From positions 186,001-250,000 of the forward strand of contig NZ_VYPZ01000001.1 of NCBI RefSeq assembly GCF_008710155.1: DNA of 64,000 nucleotides, in the 5' to 3' direction. Shown here piece after piece: positions 51,362 to 60,270 of the stretch. Below the pieces are notes generated by a model that searched no databases, was not told where the DNA came from, and saw nothing but the letters and a program-made list of their open reading frames with translations. This DNA is from Sphingobium limneticum. GTDB taxonomy: Bacteria; Pseudomonadota; Alphaproteobacteria; Sphingomonadales; Sphingomonadaceae. Position numbers and translations under genes: made by a program. Each line of letters opens with the position of its first letter. Position 1 is the first letter of the stretch.

Positions 51362-52477
51362 ATGGATTATGGGACTGCGGGCAGCCTGCGCATCGACCTG
51401 AGCGCGCTGGTGGCCAATTACCGGACGATCGCGGCGCAGGTCGCGCCGGCTGCGGTGGCGGGCGTGGTCAAGGCGGACGCCTATGGCCTTGGCGCGGTGC
51501 CTGTGTCGCACGCGTTGCTGGACGCAGGGTGCCGTCATTTCTTCGTCGCCCATCTGGGGGAGGCGAAGGCGCTCAAACCCCATTTGCCGGCCGACGCCAC
51601 CCTCTATATCCTGAATGGCTTACGCCCCGGTGCCGAGGCGGAATGTGCCGCGATCGGCGCGGTGCCGGTGCTCAACGCGCTGGTGCAGCTGGACGCATGG
51701 GCCGCCACGGCACGCGCGTCGGGCGGCACGCTGCCGGGCGTGGTGCAGGTGGATAGCGGCATGTCGCGTCTCGGCCTGACGCCCGAGGAACTGGCTATCC
51801 TGCGAGCACAGCCCGAGCGGCTGGACGGGATTGATGTCCAACTGGTAATGACTCACCTCGCCTGTGCGGATGAGCCGTCCAGCCCGGTCAATGCCGACCA
51901 GCGTGCGCTGTTCGACCAGATTGCGGTGCAATTTCCCAGCGTGCCGCGTTCCATCGACAATTCGGGCGGGGCGATGGCGCCCGACGTACGGCATGGCGAC
52001 ATCGTGCGCGCCGGCATCGCGCTTTATGGCGGCGCGCCGCATGGGCCGCCCAATCCGATGGCGGCCGTGGTCGCGCTCGACGCTTATATCATGCAGTTGC
52101 GGCAGGTGCCGGCCGGCGCGGGCGTGGGCTATGGCCTGACCCATCATTGCGATCGACCGACGCAGGTTGCCACCATTTCGGTCGGCTATGCCGATGGCTG
52201 GCCACGCCATGTCAGCGGGCGCGGGAGCGCTTATATCGGCGGCCTCCGCGTCCCCGTCATCGGCCGGGTGTCGATGGATAGCATGGCGCTCGATGTCACG
52301 GACCTGCCCGCCGACCTGCTCTATCCCGGCGCGCCGGTCGAATTGCTCGGCCCGCACCAGAGGATCGACGATGTCGCCGCGCAGGCCGGCACGATCAGCT
52401 ATGAAATATTGACCCGCCTCGGCAGCCGTTACGACCGGACCTATCTGCCCGCGATTCTGGAGAGCATCGAGCCATGA
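51362..52477 (+). CDS. alr: Alanine racemase, catabolic (DadX-like)
   Basis: PLP-dependent alanine racemase of 371 residues. The PLP lysine is K37 ([10 protein letters not shown]) and the opposing catalytic tyrosine is Y257 (AGVGYGLTH). The barrel and the C-terminal beta domain are complete, ending with [21 protein letters not shown] prefer ATG 51362 because GAAGGGG lies 6 bases before it; ATG 51356 is immediately next to that site. The stop overlaps dadA as ATGA, so the pair is the classic dadX-dadA arrangement for L-/D-alanine use. Cytoplasmic. Confidence 0.92.
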   Translation: MDYGTAGSLRIDLSALVANYRTIAAQVAPAAVAGVVKADAYGLGAVPVSHALLDAGCRHFFVAHLGEAKALKPHLPADATLYILNGLRPGAEAECAAIGAVPVLNALVQLDAWAATARASGGTLPGVVQVDSGMSRLGLTPEELAILRAQPERLDGIDVQLVMTHLACADEPSSPVNADQRALFDQIAVQFPSVPRSIDNSGGAMAPDVRHGDIVRAGIALYGGAPHGPPNPMAAVVALDAYIMQLRQVPAGAGVGYGLTHHCDRPTQVATISVGYADGWPRHVSGRGSAYIGGLRVPVIGRVSMDSMALDVTDLPADLLYPGAPVELLGPHQRIDDVAAQAGTISYEILTRLGSRYDRTYLPAILESIEP

Positions 52478-53730
52478 AGATCGTCATATTGGGTGGCGGC
52501 GTGATCGGCGTCACGTCGGCATGGTATCTGGCCGAGGCCGGGCATGAGGTGGTCGTAGTCGATCGCCAGACCGGCGTGGCGCAGGAAACCAGCTTCGCCA
52601 ATGCCGGTGAGATTTCGCCGGGCTATGCCTCCCCCTGGGCCGCGCCGGGCATTCCCGCCAAGGCGCTGCGCTGGCTGTTCATGCAGCATGCGCCGCTGAT
52701 CCTGCGCCCCAAGGTCGACATGGCGATGCTGCGCTGGCTGGTGGCGATGCTGGGCAATTGCAACGCGACCGACTATCGCATCAACAAGGGGCGGATGGTG
52801 CGGCTGGCCGAACATAGCCGCGACCGGCTGATCGCGCTGCGGGCGCAAACCGGCATAAGCTATGACGAGCGCAGCCAGGGGACGTTGCAGCTGTTCCGTG
52901 AGCAGAAGCAGATGGACGGCATCGCCAAGGATATCGAGGTGCTGCGCGCCGACAATGTGCCCTTCGAAGTGCTGGATCGCGCCGGATGCCTGGCCGCCGA
53001 ACCGGGGCTGGCCGCCAGCGAAGCGTCGATCTTGGGCGGCCTGCGCCTGCCCAATGATGAGACGGGCGACTGTTTCAAATTCACCAACGCGCTGGCGGAG
53101 ATGGCGAAGGCGCGCGGCGTGCAATTCCTGATGGGCCGCACCATTCGCGGCCTCGCGACGGAGGGTGGCCGCATCGCCCATGTCGACACGGCGGAAGGGC
53201 CGGTGAAAGGCGATGCCTATCTGGTCGCGATGGGCAGCTATTCGCCGCTGGTCGTGGCGCCGCTCGGCCTGCGCCTGCCGGTCTATCCGGTGAAGGGCTA
53301 TTCGATCACCGTGCCGATCGTGCAGGAGCAAGGTGCGCCGGTGTCGACCCTGCTCGATGAAAGCTACAAGGTGGCGATCACCCGGCTGGGCGATCGCATC
53401 CGGGTCGGCGGCATGGCCGAATTGTCGGGCTATACCAACGACCTGCCGCAGGCGCGGCGCGATACGCTGGACCATAGTGTCGGCACGCTCTTCCCCGGTG
53501 CGGGCGACCTCAGCCGTGCGACATTCTGGAGCGGGCTGCGGCCGATGACGCCGGATTCCACCCCGGTGGTCGGCGCGACGAAGATCGACAATCTGTTCCT
53601 CAATACCGGCCATGGCACGCTGGGCTGGACCATGGCCTGCGGGTCGGGCCATGTCATCGCCGACATCATGAGCGGGCGCGCGCCGGCGATCGAGACGGCC
53701 GACCTTGCGCTGTCGCGCTATCGCAACTGA
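52474..53730 (+). CDS. dadA: D-amino-acid dehydrogenase, FAD-dependent small subunit
   Basis: DadA-type flavoenzyme of 418 residues. The FAD motif is [19 protein letters not shown]; the DadA signature [22 protein letters not shown] follows across two short stretches. The C-terminal loop is [16 protein letters not shown]. It oxidises D-alanine and other D-amino acids to imino acids and passes electrons to the respiratory chain. It is coupled to alanine racemase and followed by a RidA-like gene. Cis-4-hydroxy-D-proline from the upstream epimerase is another possible substrate. Confidence 0.92.
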   Translation: MKIVILGGGVIGVTSAWYLAEAGHEVVVVDRQTGVAQETSFANAGEISPGYASPWAAPGIPAKALRWLFMQHAPLILRPKVDMAMLRWLVAMLGNCNATDYRINKGRMVRLAEHSRDRLIALRAQTGISYDERSQGTLQLFREQKQMDGIAKDIEVLRADNVPFEVLDRAGCLAAEPGLAASEASILGGLRLPNDETGDCFKFTNALAEMAKARGVQFLMGRTIRGLATEGGRIAHVDTAEGPVKGDAYLVAMGSYSPLVVAPLGLRLPVYPVKGYSITVPIVQEQGAPVSTLLDESYKVAITRLGDRIRVGGMAELSGYTNDLPQARRDTLDHSVGTLFPGAGDLSRATFWSGLRPMTPDSTPVVGATKIDNLFLNTGHGTLGWTMACGSGHVIADIMSGRAPAIETADLALSRYRN

Positions 53731-53746
53731 TATTCAAGGAGACATC

Positions 53747-54091
53747 ATGACCATCACCCGCATCGAAACCGGCCCGCGCATGAGCGAAATCGTCATTCAT
53801 GGCGACACCGTCTATCTGGCCGGGCAGGTCGGCGAAGGCGACAGCGTCACCGCGCAGACGAAGAGCGCGCTGGAGGAAATCGAACGCCTGCTGGCCCTGG
53901 CCGGCAGCAACAAGGCGCATATCCTGCGCGCCACCATCTGGCTGGCGGACATGGCGGATTTCGAGGAGATGAACGCGGTGTGGGACGGCTGGATTGCCGA
54001 CGTGCCCGCACCCACCCGCGCCACCGGCGAAGCGAAGCTGGCGACGCCGGATTACAAGGTGGAAATCATCATCATCGCGGCGGTCGCCTGA
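53747..54091 (+). CDS. RidA/YjgF-family enamine/imine deaminase
   Basis: Rid-family protein of 114 residues. The family arginine is in PTRATGEAKL near the C-terminus, and the closing strand is KVEIIIIAAVA, where the usual glutamate position is Ile. AAGGAGA precedes ATG 53747, so I use that start and not the upstream frame. Rid proteins hydrolyse the imine products of amino-acid dehydrogenases, so a place 16 bases after dadA makes sense: it would complete D-amino-acid deamination to the oxo acid. Confidence 0.88.
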   Translation: MTITRIETGPRMSEIVIHGDTVYLAGQVGEGDSVTAQTKSALEEIERLLALAGSNKAHILRATIWLADMADFEEMNAVWDGWIADVPAPTRATGEAKLATPDYKVEIIIIAAVA

Positions 54092-54173
54092 TCCAATGCC
54101 GGGCGGCGCAGCAGATCGCCCCTGACGGCAGAAAAGGGTTCGCCCTTCCATCGTGACGCTTTAAGCCTTCATC

Positions 54174-55046
54174 ATGGACAGCACCCCTTCCTATCGCCGG
54201 GTCGGCATCATCGGCTCCGGCCGCGTAGCGGCGGCCATGGCCATGGCCTTGCAAACCCATATCGCGGCGCCGCTGCTGGTCTGGGGGCGTGATCCGGCCC
54301 GGCGTGACGCACTGGTCGCGACGGTTCCAGGCAGCAGCGCTGCTCCGGATTGGGCGACGGTGGCGCAGCAGTGCGACCTGATCCTGATCGCCGTGTCGGA
54401 CGATGCGATTGCCGGCGTCGTTACGGATCTTGCCGCCTGCCTGCCCGATGGCGTGACCCCCTTCATCCTGCATCTGAGCGGACGCAGTGGGGCGGCCTTG
54501 CTGCGCCCCTTGCAACAGCGTGGCGCACTGACGGCGGCGGTGCATCCGGCCATGACCTTCACCGGCAATCCCGCGCAGGAGGTCGCCCGCATGATGGGCG
54601 CAACTTTTGTCATCACCGCCGACGACGCCCCCGCCATCGCCGCGGCGCGGGCACTGGTCGCCTTGCTTGGCGGCGTGGCGGAGCAGGTCGGGGAGGGGCA
54701 GCGCGCCCTCTATCATGCGGCATTGTGCCATGCGGCCAATCATCTGGTCACGCTGATCGCCGGATCGCGCGAGGCGCTGACGGCGGCGGGGATCGGCGAT
54801 CCGGCCGCGCTGCTGGGGCCGCTGGTTCGCGCCGCGCTGGACAACAGCCTGGATCGTGGCATGGCAGCGCTGTCCGGCCCCCTGCTGCGCGGGGACATGG
54901 ACACGATCGGCCGGCATCTGGCCGCACTGTGCGCCGACCAGCCGCATCTTTTGCCAGCCTATCGCGCCATGGCGGGCGCGACGCTGGATGCGATGGAGAA
55001 ACATGGCCAGTCCGTGTCTCCTTCGTTGCGAACCATGTTGGATTGA
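54174..55046 (+). CDS. Rossmann and DUF2520 domain protein
   Basis: Protein of 290 residues. The N-terminal Rossmann domain has VGIIGSGRVAAAMAMAL and DLILIAVSDDAIAGVV. The C-terminal helical DUF2520 domain (about 140-285) has AVHPAMTFTGNP at the junction and LYHAALCHAANHLVTL. The shape resembles 6-phosphogluconate or ketopantoate reductase-like enzymes, but the function of DUF2520 proteins is not established. It is 82 bases after the RidA-like gene; it could be in the dad transcript or have its own promoter. Confidence 0.82.
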   Translation: MDSTPSYRRVGIIGSGRVAAAMAMALQTHIAAPLLVWGRDPARRDALVATVPGSSAAPDWATVAQQCDLILIAVSDDAIAGVVTDLAACLPDGVTPFILHLSGRSGAALLRPLQQRGALTAAVHPAMTFTGNPAQEVARMMGATFVITADDAPAIAAARALVALLGGVAEQVGEGQRALYHAALCHAANHLVTLIAGSREALTAAGIGDPAALLGPLVRAALDNSLDRGMAALSGPLLRGDMDTIGRHLAALCADQPHLLPAYRAMAGATLDAMEKHGQSVSPSLRTMLD

Positions 55047-55111
55047 CCGCACGGCTTGAACCACCTCTGCGCGCTGGCTAATGCGACGAAATCGCAATCC
55101 GGAGCCAGCCG

Positions 55112-56008
55112 ATCAAGCCCATCGATCTCAATCTGCTGATGACGCTCAGCATGCTGCTGCAAACCCGCAGCGTCAGCCGGTCGGCTCAGCGGCTGGGGCT
55201 GAGCCAGCCGACGGTCAGCCGGGCGTTGGGGCAATTGCGGCAGTTGCTGGCCGACCCGCTGCTGGTACGATCAGGCGGGGGCATGACGCTGACTCAGCGG
55301 GGCGAGGCACTGGCCCAGCCGCTCGAAGCCTGGCTGGCGATGAGCAGTGCGTTGCTGGAACCGGTGAGTTTCGATCCGGCCGTGCTGGATCGGAATTTCC
55401 GCGTGGCCGCGACCGATTATGGCGTCTTGTCGGTGGTATCGCCCGCGTTGCCCGCGATCGGTGCGGCGGCGCCCAACTGCGGGATAGATGTTTCCGCCTT
55501 CTCCGACGACATGTTCAAGAAACTGGTGTCGGGTGAACTGGACCTCATCATCTACGGCTTCGAACCGGACCTGTCGCTGACCCATGCGCGCCATCTGTTC
55601 CGTGAAACCCAATCGTTGATCGTGCGGCGCGATCATCCGATCGCTGCGGGGGGATCGGACGCGCCGGTTTCGCTCGATACCTATCTTGGCTGGCCACATG
55701 TCGCGGTCACGATCGGCGATCCCGATGTCGATCATGTCCAGTCCTGCCTGGGCGATCGGGTGTCAGAGCGGCAGCTGGTGGCGCGTCTGCCCTATTTCTA
55801 TGCCGCGCCCGACCTGATCGGCGCGACCGACGCGATCCTGACCATGCCGACCCGCGCGGCCGGGCGGTTTGCCTGCTCGCATGGCTTTGCCTGTCTCCCT
55901 TCGCCGACGGAGATTAAAGGCTTCGATTATTGGGTGCTCTGGCACGAGCGCAGCGCCCGCGATCCCGCGACCTTGTGGCTGATCGACCAGCTGGCCGCCG
56001 CCGTCTGA
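55112..56008 (+). CDS. LysR-family regulator, probable ATC start
   Basis: LysR regulator with N-terminal HTH (SVSRSAQRLGLSQPTVSRAL) and a substrate-binding domain to about 295. The first standard start, ATG 55139, would remove most of helix 1. The codons just before it read KPIDLNLL, the usual LysR N-terminus, and the codon at the Met position is ATC (55112-55114). GGAG (55101-55104) lies 7 bases before that ATC, and a stop precedes it upstream with no ATG, GTG or TTG between. So either ATC is used for initiation, or the start has been lost by a point change, or the base call is wrong. If 55139 is used the product is 289 residues. Target genes are unknown; the downstream TonB receptor is closest. 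Confidence 0.8.
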   Translation: MKPIDLNLLMTLSMLLQTRSVSRSAQRLGLSQPTVSRALGQLRQLLADPLLVRSGGGMTLTQRGEALAQPLEAWLAMSSALLEPVSFDPAVLDRNFRVAATDYGVLSVVSPALPAIGAAAPNCGIDVSAFSDDMFKKLVSGELDLIIYGFEPDLSLTHARHLFRETQSLIVRRDHPIAAGGSDAPVSLDTYLGWPHVAVTIGDPDVDHVQSCLGDRVSERQLVARLPYFYAAPDLIGATDAILTMPTRAAGRFACSHGFACLPSPTEIKGFDYWVLWHERSARDPATLWLIDQLAAAV

Positions 56009-56221
56009 CGATCATATCAGGCAAATACGCTATTCAAATTTGATATTTGGCATATCTTTGTCAATGCGACAGATGCGGCTGCGAAGCAATCGCATCTGAG
56101 AGTGCCGCCAAGGCGCCGGGGGACTTCCAAAAATCACGTCATCGCCGGGCTGCGCTTCTGTCGCAGTCTGATCCAAGGGGCGCGTCCGCGTCCATCCTGT
56201 CGTTCAACCCAAGGACTTTCC

Positions 56222-58186
56222 ATGAAGGCCCAGACCCTTTTGCGCGCCAGCAGCGCACTTGCCGCCATCCTTGTTCCCGCCTGCGCCTTTGCGGCCGATG
56301 TCGCCGCCGACGGCGATCAGATCGTCGTAACTGCGGCCGGTCGCGAGCAGGAGGTGCGCGACGCGCCGGCCTCCATCACCGTCATCAACCGCGAGACGCT
56401 GGACCGCATGCCCTATCGCGAAGTCACCGACGCGCTGATGGAGGTTCCGGGCGTTACCGTCACGCCGGGTGAGGGCAACAGCCGCGACATCTCCATTCGC
56501 GGCATGGCGCCGCAATATACGCTGATCCTGGTCGATGGTAAGCGCCTGTCGTCTCGTGAATCCCGCACCAATGGCGGCAATATCAGCGAAGGCGGTCAGC
56601 TGCCCCCGCTCGAAGCGATCGAGCGGATCGAAATCGTGCGCGGTCCGATGTCTTCCCTCTACGGGTCGGATGCGATGGGCGGCGTCGTCAACATCATCAC
56701 CCGGCGCATCGGTGGCGACTGGCGCGGCAGTGCGCGGGTCAATGGCACGATGCAGCTGGGCAGCGACTATGGCAATTTTGCGGACGGCAATTTCTATCTG
56801 TCCGGCCCGGTGACCAAGGGCGTCGGCATTCAGTTGCAGGGCGCGATCAACCGTCGCGAAGGCGACAAGGTGATCGGCGGCACACCGGAACGCCATGACG
56901 AAAGCCTGGCGGCCAAGCTGGGTTTCGCGCTCAACGACAATCATGAAATCCTGCTGGAGGCCGGCTATTATCGCCAGAAGGTCACGCAGATTTCCGGCGA
57001 GACGATCGAGGCGACCACGGCCGCGCCGGCCGGCACGGTCGATATTCAGGACCAGAAGCGCAAGGTCGCGTCGATCAGCCATAGCGGCAAATGGGGTTTC
57101 GCCTCGTCGGAATCCTATGTCCAATATGAAGACGCAAAGAATGTCACTTCGCAGAAGGAAGTGAAGAACACGGTCGCGCAGAGCCTGTGGGTCGTGCCGC
57201 TTCCCTCCAACACGCTGACCCTTGGCGGTTTCTACCGCTATGAGGATCTGACCGACCTGACCGGCAATCTCCTGGCCGGTTCAACCACCACCGGGACGAC
57301 CCGGACCAGCTGGGCCTTGTTCGCCGAAAACGAACTGAAGCTGCTTGATGGGCTGGCGCTGACCGGCGGCATCCGCATGGACAATGACGAGCAATATGGC
57401 GTCCATTGGACCCCGCGCGTCTATGCGGTGTGGAACATCAATCCGGCGCTGACGCTCAAGGGCGGCTATTCGCAGGGTTTCCGCGCGCCCAGCCTGCGCC
57501 AGACCATCCCCGACTGGGGCCAGTCCAGCCGCGGCGGCACCATCTATGGCAACCCGGATTTGGAAGCGGAAACCAGCCGTACGATCGAGGCGGCGTTGCT
57601 CTTCTCGCGCGGGCGCTTCAACGCCAGCCTGACCGCCTATGACACGCGCTTCAACGACAAGATCACCCGCGTCACCTGCGCAGTGGCGAACGCCTGGTGC
57701 ACGGGTGAGCCAGTCAGTTCGATCGGCCGCCCGCCCACGACCTATGTGAATGTGGACAAGGCCAAGGTGCGCGGCATCGAATTGTCGGTCGATTTCCCGC
57801 TGACCAACACGCTGCGCGTCAACGCCAGCGGCACATTGACCGATTCCGAGCAGTTGACCGGCACGGCGGCGGGCGCTGCGCTGAACGACACGCCCAAGCA
57901 ACAGGCCAACGCCTCGCTGAACTGGAAGCCTGACGATCGCCTGTCCGCCTATGCCCGCGCCGTCTATCGCGGCAAGGAAGCCGTGACGGAGGCGCAGATC
58001 AGCGGCACCAACATCTTCGCCGCCAGCTATACGGTGGTGGATATAGGCGCATCCTACAAGATCACGCCGGCCTTCACTTTCCATGGCGGCGTGCAGAATC
58101 TGTTCGACAAGCGACTGGATTATGATGCGTCCGGCTATGTGATCGATCCGGCCCGCATCTGGATGGGGGTCGGGGTCCGCTTCTGA
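56222..58186 (+). CDS. TonB-dependent receptor, FepA/CirA type
   Basis: Receptor of 654 residues, smaller than the other two. The signal peptide ends CAFA-AD; the TonB-box-like segment is DQIVVTAAGR (about 33-42). The plug has YREVTDALMEVPGVTVTPGEG and GPMSSLYGSDAMGGVVNI; the barrel ends MGVGVRF. Size and plug are like siderophore or vitamin B12 receptors. The start at 56222 begins the signal peptide; the frame is open from 56102. The 213-base gap before it (56009-56221) holds no gene, only an AT-rich stretch near 56030-56060 that is probably promoter. A TetR gene follows. The ligand is unknown. Confidence 0.9.
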   Translation: MKAQTLLRASSALAAILVPACAFAADVAADGDQIVVTAAGREQEVRDAPASITVINRETLDRMPYREVTDALMEVPGVTVTPGEGNSRDISIRGMAPQYTLILVDGKRLSSRESRTNGGNISEGGQLPPLEAIERIEIVRGPMSSLYGSDAMGGVVNIITRRIGGDWRGSARVNGTMQLGSDYGNFADGNFYLSGPVTKGVGIQLQGAINRREGDKVIGGTPERHDESLAAKLGFALNDNHEILLEAGYYRQKVTQISGETIEATTAAPAGTVDIQDQKRKVASISHSGKWGFASSESYVQYEDAKNVTSQKEVKNTVAQSLWVVPLPSNTLTLGGFYRYEDLTDLTGNLLAGSTTTGTTRTSWALFAENELKLLDGLALTGGIRMDNDEQYGVHWTPRVYAVWNINPALTLKGGYSQGFRAPSLRQTIPDWGQSSRGGTIYGNPDLEAETSRTIEAALLFSRGRFNASLTAYDTRFNDKITRVTCAVANAWCTGEPVSSIGRPPTTYVNVDKAKVRGIELSVDFPLTNTLRVNASGTLTDSEQLTGTAAGAALNDTPKQQANASLNWKPDDRLSAYARAVYRGKEAVTEAQISGTNIFAASYTVVDIGASYKITPAFTFHGGVQNLFDKRLDYDASGYVIDPARIWMGVGVRF

Positions 58187-58192
58187 TCCATG

Positions 58193-58227
58193 AAGGTGCC
58201 GCGCGTCCTTTGGGCGGGCGGCACCTT
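58193..58227 (+). terminator. Hairpin after the third TonB receptor
   Basis: AAGGTGCCGC (58193-58202) and GCGGCACCTT (58218-58227) form a perfect 10-base stem, 6 bases after the receptor stop. There is only a short T content after it (GTCATTCC), so it is a likely but not ideal terminator. Confidence 0.65.
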
Positions 58228-58304
58228 GTCATTCCCGTGCATCCTCTCTTGTATGGCGCGGCGCTGGCAAGCTATGCCAGTTCCAAACAGAGAAGGATGG
58301 ATGC

Positions 58305-58961
58305 GTGGCCAGATCGCCGACGAATATACTGAACAAGGCGAGTGGACGGGCCGGCGAGGCGGAGGAAACCCGCCTGAACATATTGGACGTCGCGACGCTG
58401 GAATTTGCCGACAAGGGGTTGAGCGGCGCGCGCATCGACGAGATCGCCGAACGGACCGATGCGTCCAAGCGCATGATCTATTATTATTTCGGCAGCAAGG
58501 AAGGCCTGTACCGCGCGGTGCTGGAGCGCGCTTATACGGCGGTGCGCGAAATCGATGCTGACAATACACGCAGCGACTTGGACCCGGACGCCGCGCTGCG
58601 CGATGTGGTCGGCGCTACGTTCGACTATCACCACCAGCATCCCGAATTCGTGCGGCTGGTGATGAACGAGAATATCCTGCGCGGCGCGCATATCGGCGAA
58701 ATTCCCGGCATTCGCGAACGCAACCGCAAGGTGGTGGAGCAGCTGCGCAACATATTGGCGCGCGGTGTCGCCAGCGGCCATTTCCGCGAAGGGATCGACC
58801 CGCTGGAACTGCATATGACGATCAGCGCACTCTGCTTTTACAATGTCTCCAACCGCTACACCGTCTCCTACGGCTTCGAACGCGATGTGACCGCGCCCAA
58901 GATATTGGCGCGGCGTCGGGGCAATGTGGTCGATATCGTCGAAAGCTGGTGCCGCGCCTGA
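58305..58961 (+). CDS. TetR-family transcriptional regulator
   Basis: Regulator of 218 residues with GTG start 58305. The TetR_N HTH (about 22-68) contains DVATLEFADKGLSGARIDEI and RTDASKRMIYYYFGSKEGLY. The ligand-binding half (about 85-215) has YHHQHPEFVRLVMNENILRG, typical of the RutR-like C-terminal group. It is upstream of, and on the same strand as, the esterase operon at 59290. It is the natural candidate to bind the 18-base motif shared by that operon and the dehydroquinase-like gene. Confidence 0.87.
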   Translation: MARSPTNILNKASGRAGEAEETRLNILDVATLEFADKGLSGARIDEIAERTDASKRMIYYYFGSKEGLYRAVLERAYTAVREIDADNTRSDLDPDAALRDVVGATFDYHHQHPEFVRLVMNENILRGAHIGEIPGIRERNRKVVEQLRNILARGVASGHFREGIDPLELHMTISALCFYNVSNRYTVSYGFERDVTAPKILARRRGNVVDIVESWCRA

Positions 58962-59018
58962 AACACAAGTGGCAGCGCGACTTCTGGCCTGAATATGCCA
59001 AAGCTGTCCAATAATCGG

Positions 59019-59140
59019 CGTCATGCTGAATTATTTCAGCATCCATTTCTCCCCATAAGCGAACGATGCATGGATGCATGGATGCATGGATGCATGGATG
59101 CATGGATGCACGATGGATGCTGAAATAATTTAGCATGACG
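59019..59140. repeat. 28-base inverted repeat enclosing GATGCATG tandem repeats
   Basis: The arms 59019-59046 and 59113-59140 are 28 bases long and match as an inverted repeat with a single mismatch. Each arm contains the palindrome-like ATGCTGAATTATTTCAGCAT. Between them, 59065-59110 is five full copies of GATGCATG plus six bases. The arms look like a REP doublet of the CGTCATGCTGAA type that I associate with sphingomonad intergenic DNA. The 8-base repeat could vary in copy number. Confidence 0.8.
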
Positions 59141-59248
59141 TTGGATAGGGGGCGAGCTTAGTTGTCTTCGGCCCCGGCCACTTCTCACGCATTATCCTGC
59201 ACATCATCATCATCGCGCTTGCCTTGCGCATCGTCGATGATATCAATG

Positions 59249-59266
59249 TACGAAATAGTTAGCACA
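59249..59266. promoter_or_regulatory. Motif shared with the dehydroquinase-like gene, esterase operon copy
   Basis: TACGAAATAGTTAGCACA lies 24 bases before the esterase start. It matches TATGAACTAGTTAGTACA at 63485-63502 at 15 of 18 places, on the same strand. The core is GAAnTAGTTAG. A likely operator, perhaps for the TetR protein upstream. Confidence 0.5.
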
Positions 59267-59289
59267 AGAATCGCGAACGGGAGAGGATT

Positions 59290-60270
59290 ATGCGCAAGCG
59301 TATCACGCTATCTTTGGGTCTGGCCCTGCTGACCGCCGCCATGCCGGCCCAGGCTCAGCCGCCGTCCCCCGCGACATCGCCAGAACCCGCGTTGGGCGAT
59401 CCGATGCCCGACCGTATCCTGACGCTGGCCAATGGCGTCACGGTCAATAGTGACATCGCCTATTCGACCATCCCGGGCTATCGGCCCATCATCCTCGACC
59501 TCTATCGCCCCGCGCAGCAGGCCAAGCCGCTGCCGCTGGTCATCTACATCCATGGCGGCGGCTGGGCGAACGGCCATACCCGTCAGTCCGGCGCATTCAG
59601 CGATTTTCCCGCCGTGCTGGCCGACCTGTCGGCGCGGGGCTATGTCGTCGCCTCGCTCGAATATCGGCTGTCGAAGGAAGCGCCTTTCCCCTCCGCGATC
59701 GACGATGTGCGCACCGCCATCCGCTACCTGCGCGCCAATGCCGCACGCTTCGGGCTGGATGGTCGCCATGTCGCGGTTTGGGGCGGCTCGGCTGGCGGGC
59801 AACTCGCGGCGCTGGCCGCCCTGCAATGCGGCAGCGCGCCGACTGGCGAGGACAAGAGCAATCCGGGGCAGAGCGATTGCGTGCAGGCGGGTGTCGGCTG
59901 GTACGGCGTCTATGATTTCGCGACCATGCCGCAGGCGATCGCCGGCGCGGAGAACGCCTATCTCGACTGCGTGAAGCCCGATTGTCCGGCCGACCGCATC
60001 AAGGCCGCCAGCCCTGCCGCCCATGTCGATGCCAAGGATCCGCCGATGCTGCTGATCCACGGCACCGACGATAAGGTCGTGCCCGCCGACCAGTCGCGCC
60101 AATTGGCAGCCGCGCTGAAGGCCGCCCGCGTCCCCGTCACGCTGGAGATCATTCCCGGCGTCGGCCATAGCTGGATCGGTGCCGATGCCGCCGCGACCCG
60201 CGCGGCGTCCCTGCGCGCGCTGGACCTGACCTTCCGCTTCTTCGACACGCAGCTCAAGGGCCAGAAATAA
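59290..60270 (+). CDS. Exported alpha/beta hydrolase esterase, HSL/BD-FAE type
   Basis: Esterase-type alpha/beta hydrolase of 326 residues with a signal peptide ending AQA-QP. The oxyanion motif is YIHGGGWANG (about 88-97), the nucleophile elbow is GGSAGGQ, the aspartate is in HGTDDKVVP, and the histidine is in PGVGHSWIG. The combination is typical of BD-FAE and carbohydrate or feruloyl esterases. GGGAGAGGA precedes the ATG. Its stop shares one base with the next start (TAATG). With the following carboxylesterase it suggests hydrolysis of a plant-derived ester in the periplasm; no exact substrate can be named. Confidence 0.87.
   Translation: MRKRITLSLGLALLTAAMPAQAQPPSPATSPEPALGDPMPDRILTLANGVTVNSDIAYSTIPGYRPIILDLYRPAQQAKPLPLVIYIHGGGWANGHTRQSGAFSDFPAVLADLSARGYVVASLEYRLSKEAPFPSAIDDVRTAIRYLRANAARFGLDGRHVAVWGGSAGGQLAALAALQCGSAPTGEDKSNPGQSDCVQAGVGWYGVYDFATMPQAIAGAENAYLDCVKPDCPADRIKAASPAAHVDAKDPPMLLIHGTDDKVVPADQSRQLAAALKAARVPVTLEIIPGVGHSWIGADAAATRAASLRALDLTFRFFDTQLKGQK

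Larger units (their letters stand above)
58962..59289. other. Intergenic region with REP pair, tandem repeat and operator candidate
   Basis: This 328-base gap between TetR and the esterase operon has no convincing gene. It holds the inverted repeat and tandem repeat at 59019-59140 and a shared motif at 59249-59266. The promoter for the esterase operon must lie after about 59140. Confidence 0.75.

Noticed and set aside
59065..59110. Tandem GATGCATG units as a possible CRISPR or replication iteron
   Set aside because: The units are only 8 bases with no spacers, so it is not CRISPR. No replication gene is near, and the array is enclosed by a REP-like inverted repeat.
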